Part shown: positions 8,849-15,412 of the stretch, one piece after another
How the letters are laid out: each line of letters starts with the position of its first letter
Numbering within the stretch: the stretch's first letter is position 1
Assembly (NCBI GenBank): GCA_002293155.1
Contig: DBCQ01000027.1
Coordinates: forward strand, 26,309 to 41,720
Length of the DNA: 15,412 bases
Origin: Burkholderiales bacterium UBA954
GTDB taxonomy: Bacteria; Pseudomonadota; Gammaproteobacteria; Burkholderiales; Burkholderiaceae_A
Direction of reading: 5' to 3'
Notes under the pieces: generated by a model
The model's database searches: none
The model's input: only the letters and a program-made list of their open reading frames with translations
Told to the model about the DNA's origin: nothing
Position numbers and translations under genes: made by a program

Positions 8849-10221
8849 TGTCGGCACTGTTGGAATCTAAACTCCGGTCGTTGCCACTCTTATCCCGTGG
8901 CAAGGTACGCGACATCTATGCGGTGGGTGATGACAAGCTACTGATGATCACGACCGATCGGCTGTCTGCCTTTGATGTGATTATGAGCAGCCCCATTCCT
9001 GACAAGGGGGTTGTGCTTAACCGGCTCACGGATTTCTGGTTTGCTCGGCTTGGTCACATTGTTCCCAACCACTTGACGGGGATCGACCCGGAATCGGTTG
9101 TGGCCGAATCCGAGGTCGACCAGGTGCGCGGCCGCGCGGTGGTGGCCAAGCGGCTGCGCCCAATACCGGTTGAGGCAGTCGTGAGGGGCTACCTGATTGG
9201 CTCGGGCTGGAAGGATTATCGAGAGACCCAGCAGGTCTGCGGCATTTCACTGCCTGCGGGTCTGCGTCAGGCGGCAAAACTCGCGGCGCCCATCTTCACG
9301 CCTGCACACAAGGCAGAGATGGGATTACATGATGAAAATATCTCTTTTGAAGCGATGTCGAATCAAATCGGCAGGCCACTGGCAGAGAAAATTCGCGAGA
9401 CTAGTTTAAAGCTCTATCAGGAGGCCAGCGACTATGCCGCATCGCGCGGCATCATCATTGCGGATACCAAGTTTGAGTTTGGTCTTGATGAGTCCGGGGT
9501 ATTGCATCTGATGGATGAGGTCTTAACGGCCGATTCATCACGGTTCTGGCCCGCTGATGAGTACCAAGAGGGAATAAGCCCGCCGAGCTTTGATAAGCAG
9601 TTCGTGCGCGACTATCTTGAAACGCTCGACTGGGATAAGACGCCACCGCCACCACCGCTACCTGCCCAGGTCATTGAGCGGACTGCTGCGAAATATCGAG
9701 AAGCCTTATTTCGTATCGCTGGGGTTCGTCTGCCGATTGTCGGGGTGGTGATGGGTTCGCAATCAGACTGGGAGGTGATGCGGCATGCCGTGGATATTCT
9801 GGATCAATTCGGTATTGCGCATGAGGCCCGGGTGGTCTCGGCCCATCGGATGCCCGATGCCCTCTACGCGTATGCCGAGGCCGCGCAGGCCCGGGGTCTT
9901 CGGGGAATCATCGCCGGTGCGGGCGGTGCGGCCCACCTACCCGGAATGCTAGCGGCCAAGACAACGGTTCCGGTTTTTGGGGTGCCAGTGCCTTCAAAAT
10001 ATCTACGGGGTGAGGATTCCCTTTATTCCATCGTACAGATGCCCAAAGGAATACCGGTCGCCACCTTCGCGATTGGTGAAGCAGGTGCGGCTAACGCTGC
10101 GCTTCATTTAATTGCCACGCTTGCCTGTGAGGATGATTCCTTGCGCGAGCGATTGGCTGCGTTTCGTTCACAGCAGACACAGGCTGCGCAGTCGATGAAT
10201 GCAACACTGGGTACTGCCTAG
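8848..10221 (+). CDS. purCE: Fused SAICAR synthetase (PurC) and class I N5-CAIR mutase (PurE)
   Basis: A single 457-residue frame carries two successive purine enzymes. Residues 1-292 are a full-length, yeast Ade1-like Pur[12 protein letters not shown] (14-24), [14 protein letters not shown] (32-45), [14 protein letters not shown] (108-121) and [10 protein letters not shown] (203-212). It joins CAIR to aspartate using ATP. Residues 293-457 are Pur[13 protein letters not shown] (300-311), SAHRMP with His333, [14 protein letters not shown] (354-367), [10 protein letters not shown] and [14 protein letters not shown]. The join (REALFRIAG, then [11 protein letters not shown]) has almost no linker and follows a proline run at 265-272. 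No stop lies between the domains, and the only nearby in-frame starts (GTG 9745 and 9748, ATG 9751) would remove the first PurE strand, so a separate PurE product is unlikely. The class I motifs and adjacent purK indicate the N5-CAIR route. The ATG is coupled to fba by TAATG. Confidence 0.93.
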   Translation: MSALLESKLRSLPLLSRGKVRDIYAVGDDKLLMITTDRLSAFDVIMSSPIPDKGVVLNRLTDFWFARLGHIVPNHLTGIDPESVVAESEVDQVRGRAVVAKRLRPIPVEAVVRGYLIGSGWKDYRETQQVCGISLPAGLRQAAKLAAPIFTPAHKAEMGLHDENISFEAMSNQIGRPLAEKIRETSLKLYQEASDYAASRGIIIADTKFEFGLDESGVLHLMDEVLTADSSRFWPADEYQEGISPPSFDKQFVRDYLETLDWDKTPPPPPLPAQVIERTAAKYREALFRIAGVRLPIVGVVMGSQSDWEVMRHAVDILDQFGIAHEARVVSAHRMPDALYAYAEAAQARGLRGIIAGAGGAAHLPGMLAAKTTVPVFGVPVPSKYLRGEDSLYSIVQMPKGIPVATFAIGEAGAANAALHLIATLACEDDSLRERLAAFRSQQTQAAQSMNATLGTA

Positions 10222-10261
10222 TGCGGCGTCGGATCGTGTGGCAGTGGTCGGGGCGGTGGCA

Positions 10262-11404
10262 ATGATCGGTTTGTTGGGGGGTGGCCAGCTTGGCCGGATG
10301 ATGATTCAGGCCGCCCATCAGCTGGGGCTCAGAGTCGCGGTGCTTGATCCGGACCCCAATGGCCCGGCAAGTCAGATTGCGGATCACGTCATCGTTGCGG
10401 CCTATGATGACTTTAATGCGCTTGCGCAACTGGGGCAGTGGGCAGACGTATTCACCACAGAGTTTGAGAATGTACCGGCCGAGTCTCTGAGGTTTTTGGC
10501 TAAGAGCGGGTCGACAATGCCCGATGCCCACAGCGTCGGGATCGCCCAGAATCGAATTGATGAGAAGCGATTTATTCAAGCAACAGGTGTGCCCGTAGCA
10601 CCCTATGCGGTGATTAGCCGGGTCGAGGACTGCCACGAGATCTCCCCCCAGCTTTTCCCCGGGATTCTTAAATCGGCCCGTCTCGGCTACGACGGCAAGG
10701 GGCAGCAGAACGTTGATTCATCTGCAGAGGTGAAGGCCGCATGGGAGGCGATGGGGTCTGTTGATTGTATTGTCGAGAAGAGGCTTGCCCTTGACCGAGA
10801 GATTTCCGTAATCTGCGCCCGCGATCGTTTGGGTCATATTGAAATCTTTCCCGTGGGAGAAAATACGCATCGCCACGGAATTCTCGCAGTCACACAGGTA
10901 CCTGCCAGAATCTCACCTGCGCTAGAGCAGAGGGCCCGTGAGCATGCCCGGAAAATTATCGAGGCACTCAAATACGTTGGTGTGATGTGCATCGAGTTTT
11001 TCGTGTTGTCTGGCGAGCAACTGATTGCAAACGAAATTGCACCCCGACCCCATAATAGCGGGCATCACACCATTGAGGCCTGCAGCGTGAGCCAGTTTGA
11101 GCAGCAGGTCAGGATCTGCGCCCAACTGCCACTGGCTCAGCCGTCGCTTAGATCACCAGCAGTGATGCTTAATATTCTTGGAGAGAGTTGGTTTAAATCC
11201 TCGGATCATCCCATCGAGCCTGACTGGGATGCCGTTCGGGCGCAGTTCGGTGTTCATCTGCATCTCTACGGCAAGTCAGAGCCCCGGCCCGGTCGAAAAA
11301 TGGCGCATGTCACCTGTCTGGGCGCAACACCATCGGAGGCTCGTGCACGTGCAATTATTGTTGCCGATATTCTTGGTCTCGATACTGGCCGGGCGTTGGC
11401 GTGA
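10262..11404 (+). CDS. purK: N5-carboxyaminoimidazole ribonucleotide synthetase
   Basis: ATP-grasp enzyme that makes N5-CAIR from AIR, bicarbonate and ATP, the substrate for the PurE part of the preceding gene. With ATG 10262 the protein has 380 residues and starts MIGLLGGGQLGRMM, like the short leaders of E. coli-type PurK. Later motifs are TTEFENVPAESL, the ATP-grasp segments LKSARLGYDGKGQ and VEKRLALDREISVICAR, and the metal and substrate segment NEIAPRPHNSGHHTIEAC. The start is uncertain: an in-frame ATG at 10199 would overlap purCE by 23 bases and add 21 residues, and GTG 10238 lies between. None has a clear ribosome site, although CGGGG sits eight bases before 10262. The 3' end overlaps the next gene by GTGA. 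Confidence 0.9.
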   Translation: MIGLLGGGQLGRMMIQAAHQLGLRVAVLDPDPNGPASQIADHVIVAAYDDFNALAQLGQWADVFTTEFENVPAESLRFLAKSGSTMPDAHSVGIAQNRIDEKRFIQATGVPVAPYAVISRVEDCHEISPQLFPGILKSARLGYDGKGQQNVDSSAEVKAAWEAMGSVDCIVEKRLALDREISVICARDRLGHIEIFPVGENTHRHGILAVTQVPARISPALEQRAREHARKIIEALKYVGVMCIEFFVLSGEQLIANEIAPRPHNSGHHTIEACSVSQFEQQVRICAQLPLAQPSLRSPAVMLNILGESWFKSSDHPIEPDWDAVRAQFGVHLHLYGKSEPRPGRKMAHVTCLGATPSEARARAIIVADILGLDTGRALA

Positions 11405-12432
11405 CCAGTCTAACGAATGCAGCGCGCGCGCTCTGTGATGGGCATTTGGTCGTCTTCCCAACAGAGACAGTCTATGGTCTAGGTGCGGATGGCCTGTGTA
11501 CATCGGCAGTCGAGGGAATTTTTCGTATAAAGGGGCGGCCAGCCGATCATCCGGTGATTTTGCACGTTGCAACGATTGATGCTGCGAAATCATTAACAGC
11601 GAGTTGGCCTGCCCGTGCACAGCGTCTTGCTGAGGTATTCTGGCCCGGGCCACTCACCCTGATTCTGAAACGGGCATCCCATGTTCCCGACGCAGTCACA
11701 GGGGGCCAAGAGACGGTTGGCATTCGAATCCCCGCGCAACCCGTGGCGCTCGCCTTGCTCAATGAGTTCTCACGAATGGGTAGCGGTGTTATTGCCGCAC
11801 CCTCTGCAAATCGATTCGGCGCTGTCAGTCCTACGCGGGTTATTGATGTTCAACGCGATCTCGGTGATCGGCTTGGGCCGGACGACTGTATTCTCGATGG
11901 AGGGGATTGTACGGTCGGGGTCGAGTCGACGATTGTTGATCTCACTGGCACACAGCCCCGAATCTTGCGGCCTGGCGGCATTAGCCGTGATCGGCTAATA
12001 CAGGTGATGGCCGTTGAACCAGCCGCTGATTCGGAAATTCTATCGAAGGACTGTACAACGCCACCACCCCGGGTATCGGGGGCGCTGCAATCCCATTACG
12101 CGCCAAACGCCAGGGTGATGCTTCTTAATTCCGAGGAGTGTGAGTTGGGGCTACAGCAGTTGCGTGCAGCTAGCCCTGCATCCTCGATTGGATGCCTCCT
12201 GATAGAGCCCTTGAAGCGCGAGCCCTCGGGCCAGGGAATAACGGTAGTGGTGATGCCATCGGATGCGCAGCGTTATGCGCATGATCTCTATGCCCGTTTG
12301 CATGATTTAGATCAGTTGGGCTGTCGCGTGATCGTAGTCGAGAGACCCCCCCAGTCCATCGAGTGGGAGGCAGTCCAAGATCGATTGAAACGTGCAGCAG
12401 CGGACCGGACCAATCCCGATCACGCTCAGTAG
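11401..12432 (+). CDS. tsaC: L-threonylcarbamoyladenylate synthase, Sua5 type
   Basis: Makes threonylcarbamoyl-AMP from threonine, bicarbonate and ATP, the first step of t6A37 modification of ANN-decoding tRNAs. The 343 residues are of two-domain Sua5 size rather than the roughly 190 of TsaC/YrdC. The YrdC domain fills about 1-205: VVFPTETVYGLGAD (17-30), the KxR motif in FRIKGRPADHP (41-51), FWPGPLTLIL (80-89), APSANRFGAVSPT (133-145) and GVESTIVDL (173-181). The linker SGALQSHYAPNARV (226-239) closes over the active site in Sua5 proteins and leads to a C-terminal Sua5 domain. The GTG start overlaps the purK stop (GTGA), so it is coupled. It is the last + strand gene and overlaps the HIT gene tail to tail by 7 bases, with no terminator seen. 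Known in Burkholderiales as the usual end of this cluster. Confidence 0.93.
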   Translation: MTSLTNAARALCDGHLVVFPTETVYGLGADGLCTSAVEGIFRIKGRPADHPVILHVATIDAAKSLTASWPARAQRLAEVFWPGPLTLILKRASHVPDAVTGGQETVGIRIPAQPVALALLNEFSRMGSGVIAAPSANRFGAVSPTRVIDVQRDLGDRLGPDDCILDGGDCTVGVESTIVDLTGTQPRILRPGGISRDRLIQVMAVEPAADSEILSKDCTTPPPRVSGALQSHYAPNARVMLLNSEECELGLQQLRAASPASSIGCLLIEPLKREPSGQGITVVVMPSDAQRYAHDLYARLHDLDQLGCRVIVVERPPQSIEWEAVQDRLKRAAADRTNPDHAQ

Positions 12433-12914
12433 ATCGCCTTCGCACAGACCTTCGGGAGTTCTGCAAACAGGAGCGTCGCCTGGGCGTCACGGGTAGCCCG
12501 AACCCGCTGCGACATCTCACGATGGGCCGCTGACCAGATGGAATCAGGAAAGAAGGCATCATCGGACCAGCGGGGAATGAAATGCCAGTGCTGGTGTGGT
12601 GTGTAGTTGCCTAGGCTTGCGATATTTATTTTTTCTGGTGCGAGGGTATCCCGCATGAGCGTTTCAATAGCAATCATGAGCTTAAAAAACTGCTGTTGTT
12701 CGGGCTTTGCGAGTTCGGTGAACTCTGCGCAGTGGCGATTCAGAATTAGACGCACATAGCCGGGAATATGGGGATCAACAATCGACACCACGCGCCAAAA
12801 TGCTCCCCGCCAAATCAATTGGCCGCCCTCTGAGGTGCACAGTGGGCAGTCATCCCGGGGAGCAGACGACTGCTCATTTCTTGAGCCCCCCATAAGAATC
12901 GATAGAATTGACAT
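12426..12914 (-). CDS. HIT-family nucleotide-binding protein
   Basis: Histidine-triad proteins hydrolyse or transfer nucleotidyl groups on small nucleotides; the exact substrate here cannot be read from sequence. The 162 residues contain an N-terminal CPLC pair (Cys23, Cys26) typical of metal-binding HIT proteins, a core from about 30 to 115, LILNRHCAEFTEL (56-68), KINIASLGNYTPH (95-107) and the triad HQHWHFI with His107, His109 and His111. The form resembles beta- and gammaproteobacterial HIT proteins often annotated as Ap4A-hydrolase-like. ATG 12914 has no obvious ribosome site; an ATG at 12893 would trim seven residues and keep every motif. The gene starts 23 bases after the small membrane protein, so it is probably cotranscribed with the sulfur genes, but nothing in it points to a sulfur role. 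Confidence 0.9.
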   Translation of the reverse strand: MSILSILMGGSRNEQSSAPRDDCPLCTSEGGQLIWRGAFWRVVSIVDPHIPGYVRLILNRHCAEFTELAKPEQQQFFKLMIAIETLMRDTLAPEKINIASLGNYTPHQHWHFIPRWSDDAFFPDSIWSAAHREMSQRVRATRDAQATLLFAELPKVCAKAIY

Positions 12915-12937
12915 TGCAGACTAGCTTCTGATCTGGA

Positions 12938-13087
12938 CTATTTGCCCGAGCAGTGGCCGCTGCTCGAGGCCTCACCGCTTCCAAGGGCAAATGGTTTTGG
13001 TTCAAGGCGAGGTCGATCAGTGAGGCGGTAATCGATTCCGATGACGAGCACGAAGATTGCCCAGAAAATAATTACACCGCGCGTCAT
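12938..13087 (-). CDS. Small single-pass membrane protein coupled to YeeE, 49 residues
   Basis: I do not recognise a family. The ATG at 13087 overlaps the YeeE stop as ATGA, the usual sign of translational coupling and the main argument that this short frame is real. Residues 5-19 (VIIFWAIFVLVIGID) form one membrane segment, followed by a basic and proline-containing stretch (RLTDRPRLEPKPF) and a flexible Gly/Ser tail ending GHCSGK, with a single Cys at 46. The charge pattern favours a cytoplasmic tail, weakly, since an uncleaved signal anchor with the tail outside is also possible. The position between a sulfur-transporter gene and a HIT gene suggests an accessory subunit of the transporter, with Cys46 as a possible sulfur-contact residue; that is inference. 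The frame could be extended upstream to 13153, but that would run far into yeeE and add an unrelated leader. Confidence 0.65.
   Translation of the reverse strand: MTRGVIIFWAIFVLVIGIDYRLTDRPRLEPKPFALGSGEASSSGHCSGK
12947..12966. repeat. Inverted repeat at the 3' end of the small membrane protein gene
   Basis: CGAGCAG and CTGCTCG form a perfect 7-base inverted repeat around a six-base spacer, about six bases before the stop codon of the 49-residue gene and 33 bases upstream of the HIT start. On the transcribed (minus) strand no T-run follows. It could adjust the expression ratio between the membrane genes and the HIT gene, or simply reflect the Ser-Ser-Ser-Gly-His-Cys-Ser codons. Confidence 0.3.
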
Positions 13088-14220
13088 TCGATTCTCGCTT
13101 TCATGCGGGCTGCCACACCACCGATTGAGCCAAGAAATGCAAAGGCAAACCATATCCAGCCGTGGATACTGCCTGACGCAACACCACCGAGATAGGCGCC
13201 GACATTACAGCCATAGGCAAGTCGTGCGCTGTAACCCATCAGGCAGCCTGCAAATATGCTGATCAGGAGTTGCGTTGCGCTAGGCCAGGATCTGCGAGTT
13301 ATTGCATCCGTATTCCAGCGATTCGCGATGAGCGCGCCATAGAGAAGACCGATATTCGTGACGGATGTGACATCCCATAAAACCGGCTCGCTGATACGCT
13401 CGATGTGAGGAGCAACTCCCCAGAAGGTGTCGGCTGAGAGGTCTGCGCCGAGTGCGGTCACGAACTTAGCACCCCAGAGCCCAAGCCCATACACAATACC
13501 CCAGGGCTGACCGGCAACGACCAGGTGAATGGCATAGAGCACCGCAATGACCACTGCACCCCAGACCCAACGGGATGGAACCGCAGGGATTTGATGACCT
13601 GTCTGCGTGGTGGATCGTTTGGCGTAGAGATAACTGGCCGCGGCAACGGCAGCACAACCCAGTAACGTGAGGGTCAGGGCGATGGGCATTCCGGATGCGG
13701 TGATGAGGTCAATCGGAGCGGCTTCTTGCTGAAGTCCAATCGCCTGAAGGGGACCACCGAGGGATTCCCATGCGTGCTGATGCGATGCTCCAACAAAGCT
13801 GCCGGCGATGAATGCGGGCAGCACCACCCAGGATGTTGGCGACGAGGCGCCAGCTTTATAGAGTGTTCCTGATCCGCAGCCATCGGCGAGCTGCATTGCG
13901 AAACCGAATAACACGGCACCAATGACCAGCCCCCACGTAATGGGCGCGACAGCGCCCGCAATCTCATGACCGAAGTTTGCGAGTAGCGGGAAGGAGAGCA
14001 CAGCACAGATCGCCATCATGATCATCTGGCCAATCATTCCCCAGGGATCTTTTCTGACAATGAGATTGCGCCATCCCGTCGTAAATCCGAATCGGGATGC
14101 CGAGAGTGCAGCGCCAAAACCAAGGCCTAGCAACAGGAGAAAACCAGCGCGCAGACCGGCCTGTAGGGTGACTGCGATCCATCCCAAGAAGGCGGGGCCG
14201 AGAAGAAGAAAACGATACAT
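13084..14220 (-). CDS. YeeE/YedE family membrane protein, probable thiosulfate or sulfur-compound transporter
   Basis: A hydrophobic protein of 378 residues with roughly nine to ten membrane segments. Two copies of the family's Cys motif are clear: AMQLADGCGSGTLYKAG with Cys115 and ARLAYGCNVGAYLGGVASG with Cys338, related by the internal pseudo-repeat known from TsuA (YeeE), where such cysteines pass thiosulfate through the membrane. A third conserved Cys near the N-terminus of TsuA-like proteins seems to be missing: the segment reads SRFGFTTGWRN (42-52), with Gly45. The start at 14220 shares one base with the rhodanese stop (TAATG). An open extension to 14364 would add 48 residues that overlap the rhodanese gene and look unlike a membrane leader. 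The neighbouring periplasmic rhodanese supports a sulfur substrate. Selenium compounds are a possible alternative, as some YedE members are tied to selenium. Confidence 0.88.
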   Translation of the reverse strand: MYRFLLLGPAFLGWIAVTLQAGLRAGFLLLLGLGFGAALSASRFGFTTGWRNLIVRKDPWGMIGQMIMMAICAVLSFPLLANFGHEIAGAVAPITWGLVIGAVLFGFAMQLADGCGSGTLYKAGASSPTSWVVLPAFIAGSFVGASHQHAWESLGGPLQAIGLQQEAAPIDLITASGMPIALTLTLLGCAAVAAASYLYAKRSTTQTGHQIPAVPSRWVWGAVVIAVLYAIHLVVAGQPWGIVYGLGLWGAKFVTALGADLSADTFWGVAPHIERISEPVLWDVTSVTNIGLLYGALIANRWNTDAITRRSWPSATQLLISIFAGCLMGYSARLAYGCNVGAYLGGVASGSIHGWIWFAFAFLGSIGGVAARMKARIE

Positions 14221-15281
14221 TATTTCTTTGCGGGCTCGTTGGCCATGGGGTTGCGTGATCGCGACCAACCAATCGCAGACTCGGGATACATACGTACATT
14301 TTTCTTGCCGAGAACCTCGGACAGGACGAACCAGGTTGTTGCGCTCCAGTGCCCCGTGTTGCAAAAACTAATCACATCACCTGTAGCCAACAAACCCGCA
14401 TTCTTTGCGAGTGATTCGAGCTGTGCCTTCGGAAGTAGCTTGCTGGTATTGATCTGAAACCATTCTTCGTGATCAAAATTTGTGGCGCTAGGAATTGTTC
14501 CGGCCCGGGCGGCAACAGAGTGACGCTCCTTGCCGGAGAAAAAATCCTCAGACCGTGAATCGGTGAGTGTGAATTTTCGGCCACCTCCCGTACTTGATTT
14601 AATGAGTTCGGCAAGCTCATTCGTCGTCACAACCTGGCTGCGGTCCAGTTTGAACTCGATCTTCGTCGCGACAATGGCCGGTGTTGTGGTTTCCGTAGGG
14701 TGCTTCAGTGCAAGCCATGCCCCCAGTCCGCCCTCGAGGATTGAGAGTCTCTGAAATCCGGCGAGTTTCAGTGTCCAGTAAACCCGAGCGGCACCGCCGA
14801 AGTCCGTTGCATCAGAACCTGTTGGCGCAATCACGATATGGGACTCCGTCGCTAGACCCCATTTATTAAATAGACTGGAAAGCTTTGCATCAGAGAGAAG
14901 GCTGCCGGGGTTGGAATCGGGGCCGCGGAAGGCTGAATAAGGCGCGGAAATTGCGCCCGGGATATGACCGGCTGCGTAGTTAGGTGTCTTGCCATCGTTT
15001 TGAAAGACCTCTCGGATGTCGAGCACCCGAACAGATTTGCGGTCGATCAGGGCCTTCAACTCTGCGGGGCTGATGATGGGGGAAACGGTTGCCCGAGCGG
15101 CGAGACTGGATTGTCCGGAGGCCTTCGGGGCGCTTTGAGCGGCAACGAGTGAGCCATAGAGGATTCCTGCGAGGGCGAGAACACCTAATAGGGTCCGACG
15201 CCAGTATTGGCGCGATGCGTTTGCGTGCGCTGAATGAGGTCCGCAGCAATTCGGCATGATGTGTATTAGGGGTTTTTGCAT
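14220..15281 (-). CDS. Exported tandem-domain rhodanese (sulfurtransferase)
   Basis: Sulfurtransferases of this family move sulfane sulfur from thiosulfate or persulfides to a thiol or cyanide acceptor. The 353 residues start with a long basic region, a hydrophobic stretch at 31-48 and a likely cleavage site after VAA48, so export to the periplasm is expected; RR at 28-29 before TLL is only a weak Tat resemblance. The first rhodanese domain (about 70-195) keeps VLDIRE, AGHIPGA and LEGGLGAW but has no Cys where the active one belongs (IAPTGSDATDFGGAARVYW). The second (about 215-345) holds the active loop FCNTGHWSATTW with Cys307, the only Cys left after signal removal. An inactive first and active second domain is usual for the family. 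ATG 15281 and ATG 15257 are both possible starts, neither with a clear ribosome site. It is the first gene of the minus-strand set. Confidence 0.9.
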   Translation of the reverse strand: MQKPLIHIMPNCCGPHSAHANASRQYWRRTLLGVLALAGILYGSLVAAQSAPKASGQSSLAARATVSPIISPAELKALIDRKSVRVLDIREVFQNDGKTPNYAAGHIPGAISAPYSAFRGPDSNPGSLLSDAKLSSLFNKWGLATESHIVIAPTGSDATDFGGAARVYWTLKLAGFQRLSILEGGLGAWLALKHPTETTTPAIVATKIEFKLDRSQVVTTNELAELIKSSTGGGRKFTLTDSRSEDFFSGKERHSVAARAGTIPSATNFDHEEWFQINTSKLLPKAQLESLAKNAGLLATGDVISFCNTGHWSATTWFVLSEVLGKKNVRMYPESAIGWSRSRNPMANEPAKK

Positions 15282-15412
15282 ATGAACTCAGGTATCTTCG
15301 GTTACACGAGCGGGCGAGTGATGCCAAGGGTAATGGAAACTGAGTGATCGCCTGTGCGTTTTTATGGAAATTCTTTGCAGAAATTGGAATAAGCTGAGGA
15401 TGTGATGGATAC
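15282..15412. promoter_or_regulatory. Upstream region of the rhodanese operon, with a possible divergent gene start at the edge
   Basis: This spacer should carry the promoter of the minus-strand operon. The best leftward candidate is TTCCAA (complement of 15384-15389) and CATAAA (complement of 15361-15366), 17 bases apart, but it matches the sigma70 consensus poorly. At the right edge GAGG (15396-15399) stands five bases before ATG at 15405 on the + strand, which may be the start of a divergent gene cut by the window. Only eight bases of it are visible, so I do not call it a gene. Confidence 0.35.

Noticed and set aside
9745..10221. A separate purE starting at GTG 9745 or 9748, or ATG 9751
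   Set aside because: These codons lie within the first core strand (VGVVMGS), so the product would be truncated, and no ribosome site precedes them. Translation as one fused protein is simpler.
10091..10636. A 181-codon minus-strand frame across the purCE-purK junction
   Set aside because: Its translation has no membrane, catalytic or folding pattern I recognise, and it opposes two well-supported genes.
12609..12634. GCCTAGGC followed by a run of six T, as a terminator for the + strand operon
   Set aside because: The palindrome has no loop and cannot form a stable hairpin, the distance to the T-run is long, and it sits inside the HIT coding sequence.
14221..14364. An earlier start for yeeE inside the rhodanese gene
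   Set aside because: It would add 48 polar residues before a natural membrane start and overlap the rhodanese by 145 bases; the TAATG junction fits better.

Overview
The window looks like a chromosomal core-metabolism region of a betaproteobacterium, most likely Burkholderiales. The basis is the wording of the proteins (MaeB, long Ade1-type PurC, class II aldolase) and the gene order maeB / rsmE / tkt-gap-pyk-fba-purC-purE-purK-sua5, which I recognise from that order. No database search was possible. I see no tRNA, rRNA, insertion sequence, CRISPR array or phage gene, and base and codon use look even throughout.

Layout. Positions 1-2247 (+) hold the 3' part of maeB (malic enzyme with a phosphotransacetylase-like tail), cut by the window edge. 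It meets rsmE (-, 2244-2972) tail to tail, the two stop codons sharing the palindrome CTAG. A divergent spacer of about 0.2 kb (2973-3189) separates rsmE from a tightly packed + strand run: tkt, gap, pyk, fba, a fused purC-purE gene, purK and a Sua5-type tsaC (3190-12432). Junctions are 26, -1, 24, -1, 40 (or -23) and -4 bases, so one long operon is likely. It joins lower glycolysis and pentose-phosphate interconversion with three consecutive activities of purine synthesis (PurK, PurE, PurC) and with t6A tRNA modification. The pgk gene usually found between gap and pyk in related bacteria is missing.

From 12426 to 15281 everything is on the minus strand, read from right to left: a periplasmic tandem rhodanese, a YeeE/YedE membrane protein of the thiosulfate or sulfur transporter family, a 49-residue single-pass membrane protein coupled by an ATGA overlap, and a HIT-family protein. 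The first three overlap one another and look like a sulfane-sulfur handling and import cassette. The HIT gene follows after 23 bases and overlaps tsaC tail to tail by 7 bases.

The points most worth a second look are the PurC-PurE fusion, built in the domain order of animal PAICS but with a bacterial class I PurE and a PurK beside it; the small membrane protein coupled to YeeE; and the loss of pgk from an otherwise familiar cluster.
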